NCBI GenBank assembly: GCA_907163375.1
Contig: CAJQUW010005771.1
Span: 1-64,000 of the forward strand
Source of the DNA: Prostheceraeus crozeri
Lineage: Eukaryota > Platyhelminthes > Polycladida > Euryleptidae
Length of the DNA: 64,000 bases
Reading direction: 5' to 3'
The notes beneath the pieces were generated by a model. The model ran no database searches. It worked only from the letters and a program-made list of their open reading frames with translations, and had not been told where the DNA came from. Positions within the stretch are counted from its first letter, which is position 1; the number at the start of each line of letters is the position of its first letter. Shown in pieces: positions 19,041 through 29,013 of this stretch. Position numbers and translations under genes: made by a program.

Positions 19041-19703
19041 TTTTAAAGAAATATTTTTAGTCACATGATATATCTTGAAAACCTGAAAGATGGATAAAAT
19101 TCATGAATTTGAAATTCTTAACTTTTATGATTTTCGGTGTCCTGGAACGGTCATGATTTAAGCAATGAAAAATGTCATAATCACAAATTTGAGATTCTTA
19201 ACTTTTATGATTTTCGGTGTCCTGGAACGGTCATGATTTTGGGAGTAAAAATTGTAATTCTCAAATTTTGAGATTCTCAACTTTTATGATTTTCGGTGTC
19301 CTGGAACGGTCATGATTTTAAGGGTGAAAATTGTAATTCACAAATTTTGAGATTCTCAACTTTTATGATTTTCGGTGTCCTGGAACGGTCATGATTTTGG
19401 GAGTAAAAATTGTAATTCTCAAATTTGAGATTTTGAAAAATTTGAAAAATTGGGTATTTTTAAAAACGTCATAAATTCATGAATTTTGGTCTTCATAACC
19501 TGAAAAAGGGTTCAAATTCATGAATTTATGTCGTTTTTAAAGATACTATTTTTTGAAAAAATGGTACTTTTTGAATGGACTAAATTCATGTATTTAGGTC
19601 TTAAAAACCTGAAAAAGGGTTCAAAATCATGAATTTATGTCGTTTTTAAAGATACTATTTTTTGAATTTTATGGTGTCCTGGAACGGTCTTTTGCCCATT
19701 ACT
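18850..19703 (-). repeat. Polinton right terminal inverted repeat
   Basis: Inverted copy of the left arm. It contains four tandem units of 79-80 bp, marked by GGTGTCCTGGAACGGTC at 19136, 19216, 19295 and 19374, and a fifth motif copy at the terminus (19673-19689). The left arm has two units, so unit number differs between the ends. The inner part of this arm includes the start of the small membrane-protein gene at 18672-19040. Confidence 0.9.
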
Positions 19704-19709
19704 GTGAGC

Positions 19710-20581
19710 ACATAAAGAAGTGGTCACAAGTTGTGAAAGCCATGGTACTGTTGACTGTTGTGAAGGTGTCTCTACCATGTACTTGAGCCACTGATCAACA
19801 CGTACTCAAACAAGAAAACGAGGGAGAGAATGTGGAAGAGAAAAGGACAAGAAAGCATCAAATTTTCGTGATCGTGCAGCAAGTGTATTTGCAGACAATT
19901 TACCAAAACTGAATGCGAAAGTTGCCTTATCGAGAAAAATAGAGATTAAATAAATTGAAAATAGTTCTGCTCATTTTTCATTAACCTATACGGAAACTTG
20001 TGAAGGTCAATAGTTGTAATTGCAAGCATATGTCAGATACAGCATTCTATAGAGGCTCGCATGCATGTACATTTGTATATGCAGTAGCTAGTTAATTATC
20101 AAACTTGCAATTAGAACATGTATTGCAGTTATATCATATGCATCTTATTCGCGTTTATTTTCATACATTGAGCAAATGTTATTATGTGATTAACACCTAA
20201 ATCCCTTTTTAATTTGGACACCCACTAAATTAATTATTAACTGTGTTTCCTCTAAGGTCAACCTGTGCAAATTTGATTGCGAAGTGATCAAGCAAGTAAA
20301 AGTTCGTAAATAACACAATTCGGCCGATTCGATTATGGCACACTCAATTATTCCTTACCAAAATCGCACTTGACTAGGCCATATGAAGCACCTTATGCGA
20401 TCGACACAGCTTAAGCAGTTGGATAAATAACAAAGGGTCAATCCGCACTCTTTGCATCATAATTTCATCATGAACATCTTTGCCGAACTTTTCTAGTTGC
20501 GTTATTGTTAGCTGACGGTCATGTTTGCACAATGATTTCTGAAAATTGGATTTGAATTGTTGAGATTTACATAGTACAAAC
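19710..20581. other. Polinton right flank, no recognisable gene
   Basis: There is no supported gene. A 49-codon frame ending at about 19950 (RDRAASVFADNLPKLNAK) and a minus-strand frame at 20374-20646 have coding-like composition but no motif I can name. They may be remains of the DNA into which the Polinton and the adjacent foldback element inserted. Confidence 0.4.
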
Positions 20582-20584
20582 ATT

Positions 20585-21820
20585 GGCCCTTTTCGAGTTG
20601 CCAAATCGATGTGACTTTGGCAACTCGAAAAGGTGATAATTTGCAAAAATGTGTGCTTTTTACATGAACTTCGTCAAGGTCTCAGCGGAATTTTTAGTCG
20701 GTTAGAGCCCGCTTATTTTGGAAAAACCGGCAATTCTATGTTTGTAAACAAATTAGGAAATTGCACTCGCATGTAAGTTGTGATTAAGTTTCAACCAATA
20801 TATTTAGTAAAAACATAATTTTAATATTCTGTTGTTTTACTGCATGTCGTTGCATCAATACTGTTTGAAATAACGCAATGCACGTCCTGGCTGTAGAATA
20901 TTTCATGTTACAGAGTAAAAACTCTAGTGTTCTCTTAACATTCTATCTCCACTCTCCAGTTTAGTTATTTTCATACAACCATGTTCAATTATCGGTTGGC
21001 TGGTTCATAAATCCTTTAAATCCTGCATTGGATCTTTCTCAATTTCCAGTTGCAACCAAATTCTTCTCATAAATCGTTTAGAGCAAAAGCCTATCTAACC
21101 AACCAAAATAATTTTGAGATTCAATTCTACATAACTTTCTCGAGTTTTCTCGCTTCTAGCAGAAGGAATTCTTGTTTAAAGTATTTCATTTGATAGACAA
21201 ATAGAAGAGGCTAAACATGAAACCTTTCTGAATTTAAACAAGAATTCCTTCTGCTAGAAGCGAGAAAACTCGAGAAAGTTATGTAGAATTGAATCTCAAA
21301 ATTATTTTGGCTGGTTACATAGGCTTTTGCTCTAAACGATTTATGAGAAGAATTTGGTTGCAACTGGAAATTGAGAAAGATCCAATGCAGGATTTAAAGG
21401 ATTTATGAACCAGCCAACCGATAATTGAACATGGTTGTATGAAAATAACTAAACTGGAGATAGAATGTTAAGAGAACACTAGAGTTTTACTCTGTAACAT
21501 GAAATATTCTACAGCCAGCACGTGCATTGCGTTATTTCAAGCAGTATCGATGCAACGACATGCAGTAAAACAACAGAATATTAAAATTATGTTTTTACTA
21601 AATATATTGGTTGAAACTTAATCACAACTTACATGCGAGTGCAATTTCCTAATTTGTTTACAAACATAGAATTGCCGGTTTTTCCAAAATAAGCGGGCTC
21701 TAACCGACTAAAAATTCCGCTGAGACCTTGACGAAGTTCATGTAAAAAGCACACATTTTTGCAAATTATCACCTTTTCGAGTTGCCAAAGTCACATCGAT
21801 TTGGCAACTCGAAAAGGGCC
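20585..21820. mobile_element. 1.2-kb foldback (MITE-like) element with ATT duplications
   Basis: The left arm 20585-21180 and right arm 21233-21820 are inverted copies over nearly 600 bp, separated by a 52-bp loop. Termini are GGCCCTTTTCGAGTTGCC and its reverse complement. Inside each terminus is a second inverted copy (TTTGGCAACTCGAAAAGG), so each end is itself a hairpin. ATT precedes and follows the element (20582-20584, 21821-21823), a possible 3-bp TSD as in PIF/Harbinger-type elements. The arms differ at scattered bases (for example CGTCC versus CGTGC), so this is not an assembly fold. No coding capacity is seen. Confidence 0.88.
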
Positions 21821-22567
21821 ATTGAGCGCAAATGTTTGCATTGAAAATACATACATTTAGAAAATACCATTAAAGGAAAGCGTACAGGATTGATCACTGG
21901 ATTGGTTTTACCACAGCCGCCCCTCGTGTAAATAATTAACATGCAGGCAGTTTTTCATCTCATGGGGTCAACTGACGCGCGATGTCCTTCCTGTACAGTC
22001 TGTGGTTATGAATGCATTTTTCAATTTCCAGAGATGTCTTGGCTTTTACTAAATTACCAACAATTAATTGTTTCTCAGTATTTTTGCAAAGCATTGAATA
22101 TGTACGCATCTTTGTAGCGATCATTATGGTATGTACAATTAGACTAAACAAATTACTTTAGTGCATTTTAAATGATCAGATTTAGGTAAATGCACTTTCC
22201 TGACTTTACTACTTAGGTTTTGCGACCCAAATGTGAAACTTGCAAATCCAAATACGACATAGCAAAAGCAAATATCTTTATTCCAAACACAATGTAACTA
22301 TTCCAAACCAAACGTGACTATTCCAAACCAGATCTGACACCAATAATTCTAACCCAAATACGACCATTCCAAACCAAATCTGACACCTATTATTCCAAAC
22401 CAAATGCGACAATTTTAATCCAAATCTGACATCTGACATGTGATCTAACTGGAACTCTGGATCATAGCGATAGAAAATAAGTCAATGATTATAGATCAAA
22501 CATGACTTTTAAGAAGAAAAAAAATTGCATGATTGAAGTGTCAGATGAAAATATGTCGTACTCACGT

Positions 22568-24898
22568 CAGGGCTGTGGAGCCGGAGCCGGAGCCTTAAGG
22601 AGCCGATGGTTTTGGTCGGATCCGGAGCCGATTTATCACAAAGGCTCCGGCTCCGGCTCCGATAGTTTGAGCTTTGATATAAATCTAGAATTTTGAAAGT
22701 TATTAATTGGCATCATAAAAAAATTAAATCATTTGAAATCTAAAGATATGTCTTTTAAGTATACCAATGATCTGTCCTCCACGATATCTTTCTTTGCAGT
22801 TGCCGCCTCCTTTTGTATTATATTTATTATATATTTACACACATGTGTAATATTTTTTTATTGCATATGTTTCGTAAGACTAATTTCCATATTGACAACG
22901 TATTCTCCAAAATCCATTAATTTGAAGACTTGTTATATGCATGCTAACTAGATGATTGTAGATTCCTAGAGACAAGTCACCAGTCATTTATGTACACATT
23001 TCCAGTTCAGTCAGCAAAGATAATATAGCTACATTTCTTGCGCAATGTCTTAAATCAAATAGGCTACGGTTACTATGTAGGCTATCGTCTATCGGTATGG
23101 CTACTGGCAGAAGCTACTGGCATCTGTGACAATGCCAATTTCCTTAGATTGTATTGTAGGTCCTTGTGCAGTCCCCCCACCTACATTTTTCAAAACAATC
23201 GATTATTCAATTTGATCAATTTTGATTGGAGGGATAACTCTTCACACTCACACGAATGACCTGACTACAAGTCCTCACATGGCTATAGCAATAAGCGACC
23301 CAGCCACTTCTAGTAGCGCCCTATTATTTTAAAGGTATCTCATTCACAATGAATTTCCTTTGACTTCAAAATTCAAAGGGTATATTTCAATGCGAAAAAC
23401 CCGAAGGCAAATTACAATGTTGACTTGCTGACGAAGTTTGCGACCATGACATCGCAATTACCCACGTAGATTTTTACAACAGCACGAAATGCTTCACTCA
23501 AACCGGTGATGCTGAAACGGACATCCAATGGTGCTGCATCTTTTGACCAGAGAAAAAACGGGGGGTAGGACTGCACAAGAGCCGTATCGTGTAATAATAT
23601 TTCCCCAAATGTCATAGACCTGTGGATTTCAAGAATTTTCATTATTATTTTTTCCGTCTGTCAACACTTTATGCTGATATCATGCTGACTTATATGTAAA
23701 CAATAAAAAAAGACTGAGACGCTCTCAATAAAGTCGCCTTTTGACCTCCCTTTTCTATTGTCTGTGACATTAAACCGCACGTGCATTCGAAAGCTAGCAA
23801 AGTAGATGGGATTTCTGCTCGGTGCTCGCAGTCAAATTTTTATTATGTATAGCACCCTGCAACATACTGTGTGATACTCCGAGTTCAATTTCATCAGCCT
23901 AACCATCATCAGAGGAAGAGTGGTAATGTGTTATACATAAATTGAATATAATAATATACATGAATCATTGATGAATTATTTAGTGCAACTTTACGCCATA
24001 ATGAAAAATACGAAATTTATGTAAGTTAGGCCTTAACTTATTAAGTATGCTGCATAGAATTACAAAACTTGTCCTAAATTAGATATTTTTAATTTTTTTA
24101 AGTATAATTTTCAATTGCACATTTCTAGCCTACACTGCAATGAGGCTATCTAAATTACAATTTCTACAGATGATGAGTCGTGGGCTACCCACCGATCATA
24201 TTATTCATGGACCAACAGACTATTGAATAAAGGCAATAACAAATAACAATAACAACCTAAGCTAGCCTACATACACTATAATATTCAATAAGCAATTGAT
24301 ATCTTTATTGATACGGTATATTTGGCTATATAACCGATACCCTTTCCATGTTCGAGTAGATACAGGCCCTATAAGCTATTTAGAGGCATACGCTGTCCAG
24401 TTTCATATTCAAGCTTTGTTAAAAAGCTTTTACTACTATTCGGCCCCTGTGACGGCTAATTAGGTATATCATCATCACTCATGTGGTCTTATTTAATGTA
24501 GCCTCGTAGTAGACTGGTTGCAGGCTAGGCCAATTTATATTTAGCCAGTGCGGGAGATCTTTATCTAATTTAACCAATCCTGGCTGGCTATAACTTTATT
24601 TTATCTTTCAGAGATAGTCAATTCATGCAAAAATATATGACAAGTATGTTATTTGTCATTATATTAGGCTATTATCATTTTTATTATTAACTTAAGTCGT
24701 TGCTTGTTAATGAAAACTAATTTGATGATTGTAGCAAGCCTCTAAAGGCCACACCGTTATCCAAAAAACCCGTTCAACGGATCCAGGATAACCAGCATGG
24801 ATAGAACCTGAATTTGAAGTCGGAGCCGAGCCGGAGCCTTTCACATCAGTGTCGCGGAGCCGGAGCCGATGAGATAACGCATCGGCTTCACAGCCCTG
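22568..24898. mobile_element. Non-autonomous hAT element with exact 8-bp TSD
   Basis: Termini are CAGGGCTGTGGAGCCGGAGC on the left and ...CGGCTTCACAGCCCTG on the right. They are flanked by ACTCACGT at 22560-22567 and again at 24899-24906, the 8-bp duplication characteristic of hAT transposition. Repeated GGAGCCGGAGCC units form the subterminal regions, which gives both ends high GC content. The 2.3-kb interior has no transposase-like frame. It sits inside the coding sequence of the Tc1/IS630-like gene, whose frame is restored if the element plus one duplication copy is skipped. Confidence 0.93.
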
Positions 24899-24968
24899 AC
24901 TCACGTATATCTACTGCCGATAAAGAGCGCCTCATAGCTGCATATCAAAATGGCAATGATTACCAAGA

Positions 24969-27046
24969 TTCAATTCCTAAGAAATTAATGATAAATAAAC
25001 TGCATGCGCTACTTCCAAACAGCAACTTTCTCCACCTTCTAATGAAATTGATAACTAAAAAGACATATGAAATATTATTTAATGGCATAGAATCCGATGC
25101 ATTTAACTTGCAAAATGGATTACCTCAAGGAGATAGTTTATCTCCCACCTTATTTTCAATTTTTATGAATGACTTGGCCAAAGAAATTTACTTTAATACT
25201 GAACTACTAAATGCTGCAGTAATCGGAAATTTTCATGTACCATCTTTAATATATGCAGATGACATCCTCTTAATGAGTAATGATGAAGACGGATTAATGA
25301 AACAAATAAAAATAGTGCACAAATTTTGTAGCGATAATGGTCTAGAAATAAATTATGATAAAACAAAAATCATGATTCAAAATGTTAAGTATGATGATGA
25401 CTACATAAGAATTAATTTTGATAATGAAATTAAACACATTAAAATAGTTAAGGAATATAAATACTTAGGATTTTGGATCTCTCACAACACTAAGAAGCAT
25501 CTAATTTCACTTGCTAACAAAGGCAAACAAGCTTCCTATTTGACAGCCAAAAAACTGAAAGAACTTGGAAGTATTAACGGAACAATAGTAAAAAATGCGT
25601 TCGAAATGCTGACTTTATCTAAAATACAATATGGTGGAGAATTTTGCTTCTATAACAAACTGTCTGAATTGAATAAAATACAGTTTCAATTTTACAAACG
25701 TTTCTTTCATTTGCAAACTACAACAGCAAACTATTGTTTAATTGGTGAATTTGGATTGCTACCACTTGAATATTATTTTGACAAAACCGCAATCAATCTT
25801 TGGATCAAAATTATTTCTAGTAGCAATAACAGCGTCATGAAAATCTGCTTTGATCATATTTCAAGTAATTTGAATAGTTCAAAATACTCATATACATGGT
25901 CTTGGAGAATAGAAAAGCTACTCAAACAATTAAATTTATCATATCTATGGGAAAAAGCAGCACGCTTAAGTTTCAACATTAAAGAATACAAGAATATTGT
26001 TAAAACTAGATTAGTAGAACATTTCAGAGCTGAATGGATAAATGACGCTAAAAGAAGTCAAACAGGTATTAGCTACTTGGAATCAGCTCAATTTGACTGC
26101 ACAATAAAGCATTATTTGACATTTAACATAAGACAGAAAGATATCGAACCATTGCTGAAAATGATGTGTGGAAATCATGATTTAGCGGTAAGAACAAGAG
26201 CTTATAGAAATAGATTAGAATATGAAGACAGAATATGTAGCATCTGCAATGATGGAACAATAGAAACTGTATTTCATTTTATCTGTGAATGTTCGATGTA
26301 CAACAAAATAAGGTCACAAATAACACCATTTCTTGTCAATATCACAAAGCGAGATTTCTATGGAATGCTTCAGAAAATTGATATAGGAGGTATTGTGAAG
26401 TTAAGCAAAATCATAAAAGCAGCAAATGAAGTCAGATCTAAAGCATTGTTACAGCAACGAATGATTGCATGAATATCATTCAACTGCATAAAACCGAGAC
26501 ACGCAATAACGCTCTCAGTCGAATTTACTGAAGTCTATATCAGCCAACGAGGTCCGGAACATTGAGTTTGAATTGTATGAAATAGTGCATCAACATTGAT
26601 TGCTCCATTTCAGGTAAGCAGCTGCTCAATATCATTAATATGTATGATTTCAATAAATATGCGAGAATATTTATACTTTGATAAAATTCTGTTCCGGACC
26701 TCTTACTAAATAGGTATATAAAATATGCTTTGGGATACTTTCAATAATTAAAAACTTGACAATGTGATATCAGGCCGCTTATATTTATTAATGTTTATAA
26801 CCTATCCTCTACATATCATTCATCCACTTCTTGCTATAAAAAAATATTACTTTATTCAAATGCAGTTTGTGCAATGTCAATGTCCTCTCCTTACAGAGCT
26901 ATCCTAATTTCTCCATCGTTGCCTGCTTCATGATATTGTCATCTATCTTGTAAATATTCCCATAACATTATCATAGTCGTAATTCTAACATTGTTCGCCA
27001 TATTTTGTATTCGTGTTCTCGATTGAGAAATAAACGTTCTGATATT
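24969..27046 (+). mobile_element. 5'-truncated non-LTR retrotransposon
   Basis: A LINE copy beginning inside the reverse transcriptase and ending in an AT-rich 3' region. The ends are inferred from the interrupted host reading frame. ACCAAGA lies at the left junction (about 24962-24968) and TCCAAGA at the right (27046-27052), inside an imperfect direct repeat GAT..CCAAGA that may be the target duplication. It inserted in the sense orientation of the Tc1/IS630-like gene. No simple poly(A) tail is evident. Confidence 0.75.
24970..26472 (+). pseudogene. Reverse transcriptase C-terminal part (non-LTR)
   Basis: The frame is open to 26472 over about 500 codons, but the RT fingers and motif A are missing. 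It starts around KKLMINKLHALLP, then has the motif B equivalent NGLPQGDSLSPTLFSIF, catalytic YADD in IYADDILLMS, the KT..M motif (DKTKIM), and Y.YLGFWI. The C-terminus contains an ICSICN...FHFICECSMY zinc-knuckle-like CxxC...H....C block, seen in I, Nimb and related LINE clades. Because motif A with its catalytic aspartate is lost, it cannot be active. The open frame that starts at 24814 upstream is accidental, lying in the hAT element end. Confidence 0.9.
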
Positions 27047-28206
27047 CCAAGAGCTAGCGCGAGCCATGGGTATTGGCAGAACAACTGCGTATTCTATCGT
27101 ACGGTGGTTCCTCGATTCCGGAGAAGTTACAAGGCCCCGTGGAGGATTTCGGGGAAGAAAAATGACCGAAGAAATGATTGACACAGCATGCTCGATTGTT
27201 GAGGAGAACAATGCTCTGACTCTTCTGCAAATCAACGCGGAGCTGCGTCACCGACTACCAAGTGCCCCCCAAGTGACAATAACGACCATATGCAGTGCTT
27301 TGAGGGTAAGTTAGAATTATATTATACACTGTATGATAACAATTAGAACTGTGTGACTGTTTTTCGATCATTGACTTTCTCCTGCAGGGATCATTGTATC
27401 GGATGAAGAAACTGGAGACCGTTCCAACTAAAAGAAACTCAGATTCTGTGAAAAATGAACGACTGGTAAGCTATTGATTTATACTTGAAGATATTTCATT
27501 GACGCTAGGAAAGCAAGTGTAAAGAGACGACTGGCCGAAATGCATGCGGAACTTATCCTTCGATCTCACCAAGAAAGGATGGCGGACTTGGCGACAGTTG
27601 CGGAAGTCGCTATCGGTGATGTGACTCATGATGGTGCACAGAAGGCCCAGAACTACTTCAGACTTTTACAGGGTCGAATTCCTTTGTGTCTGACAAAGTC
27701 AGACATTTTGATGTAAATAAATATTTTTCGGAAAGTGACAAGTGTTTTGGCGCGGTGCTTTGAAGGAGCTATTTTTGGCAGATTGATGTGAAGATATATT
27801 GAATTTAGTTAAATTGAAACTTCTTGAAAAACAAATGCTTTTCGCATTTGATCACCGTCACATTTAATACGTATATTTCAATCTGAAAATTCATTAGTCA
27901 GGAAGGGCAATGATGTGTAAGTTCAACATGCACTACTGCGAGTCTAATTTTAAAAATTGTGAAGTAGTTGTATTTGGTTTGGAATTGCCTCATTTGCTTT
28001 TTATTCTATGCACATTTGCCTGGCTATGTCGTATTTGCTTTTGCATTGTCGCATTTGGATCAAGTGTTCACGTTAGTCTGGCTATGTCGCATTTGCTTTT
28101 GCAATGTCGCATTTGAATTTACATGTGTTCACATTTGGGTCTCAAATCCTATATAAAATGCACAATATTTTTAATGCGCAGAATGCGGAAACTTGCAAAA
28201 TGCACT

Positions 28207-29009
28207 TCTGGAAAGATATTATTTTGTCAAAATTAACGACCTTTCTTCATGGCTGAGAGTAAAAAATTAAGCTTTATAAATCACTTTTAACCCAATTCAT
28301 TTCAAACTTCATTTTAAATACTTTGAGCTATCAGAAAACATCTTAATGTGGATCGCTTTGTTTTGCAGAAACTTTTAAAAAGGGTAATTCAATAAGTAGG
28401 CAGATACTTTTAATTTTGATCATTTGTCCTGAAAATTTTCGAAAAGCTTTGTAGATTACTAATACAGGCCGTATATCCAACAAATTACCACAATGGAAAC
28501 TCTTAGAGCTTTTTTCTTTGTAGCCTATACAAAGTTAATTAAGTAGGTTATTTTTCCCCGGAATTACTCATGAACAGGACATCCATGCTAAAATATCCTT
28601 ATTTTTGTTTTTTATGTTAAAGCATAAATCGGAAGTGGTATGATCATGGAATTTCACATAGTTTAGGGAAGTTATGTAGGGAACTTCATGTATACCATGA
28701 ATGCCATCAATTTGAAAGTTCATCCACAAAGGATCGAGCCTACATTTAAGTTTGGATGAACTTTAATGTCAAATGAAGATTTCATGCAATGACTGTCTTA
28801 TTTGTAGAAACTTATGTATCATTACATCATCATGTTCATGGTGCGATGAGAATTCCTAATATGTAAATGTTGAACACTGAAAGATTAGAGAAGCCGAAAT
28901 ATTTTTCTATGAACATGCGCAAACCACGGTCCTTCCAGCTATTTAAATTGTTGCTGTATCTAAGAAAGAGTTACACGTGTTTGAAACATTTCTTAAATTA
29001 ACTTGTGTT
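28207..29009. other. Spacer without recognisable feature
   Basis: I see no coding frame, inverted repeat or duplicated end in this stretch between the composite element and the piggyBac left end. Confidence 0.5.
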
Positions 29010-29013
29010 TTAA

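Larger units (their letters stand above)
2710..19703. mobile_element. Polinton/Maverick, 16,994 bp, with TIRs and 6-bp TSD
   Basis: The termini are AGTAATGGGC on the left and the reverse complement GCCCATTACT on the right, flanked by GTGAGC on both sides. Inside are the Polinton hallmark genes: protein-primed family B DNA polymerase, packaging ATPase, rve-type integrase, adenovirus-type protease, major capsid protein and penton-like minor capsid protein. Length and AG/CT ends fit the 15-20 kb norm. Composition is strongly AT-rich compared with the flanks. Most virion genes are on the minus strand; polymerase, protease and a 408-aa protein are on the plus strand. In-frame stops in the major capsid and penton genes and frameshifts in protease and integrase show that this copy is probably not autonomous, although two of the lesions could be sequence errors or insert effects. 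Confidence 0.97.
22502..27720 (+). pseudogene. Tc1/IS630-like helix-turn-helix gene, interrupted twice
   Basis: Coding pieces run in one order: 22502-22567, then 24907-24966, then about 27048-27306, with probable introns after 27306 (GTAAGT...CTGCAG to 27386) and after 27466 (GTAAGC). Skipping the hAT insertion, the first two pieces are in frame. The third starts QELARAMGIGRTTAYSIV and contains the double helix-turn-helix typical of Tc1/mariner and IS630 transposases (GGFRGRKMTEEMID, ALTLLQINAELR). The terminal part (KRRLAEMHAELI..., to a stop near 27717) is not a recognisable DDE domain, so the catalytic part is absent or unrelated. The gene is dead because of the LINE and hAT insertions. 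It could also be a domesticated HTH protein before those insertions. Confidence 0.6.
22160..28206. mobile_element. Possible composite DNA transposon around a Tc1/IS630-like gene
   Basis: Both edges carry related inverted sequence. AGTGCATTTT begins at 22160 and AAAATGCACT ends at 28206. Inside them are subterminal runs with repeated CAAATACGACATAGCAAAAGC-like units at about 22205-22440, matched in inverse by GCTTTTGCATTGTCGCATTT-like units at 27965-28130. Between them lies a helix-turn-helix gene that has been split by a hAT element and a LINE. Target duplications were not found, so the outer boundaries are tentative. Confidence 0.5.

Noticed and set aside
20585-21820. Foldback element considered as an assembly artefact
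   Set aside because: The arms differ at scattered bases and the flanks carry a short duplication, which a mis-joined reverse complement would not give.
24814-24906. N-terminal extension of the LINE reverse transcriptase frame
   Set aside because: These codons lie in the right end of the hAT element and read through by chance; the RT similarity starts only at about 24970.
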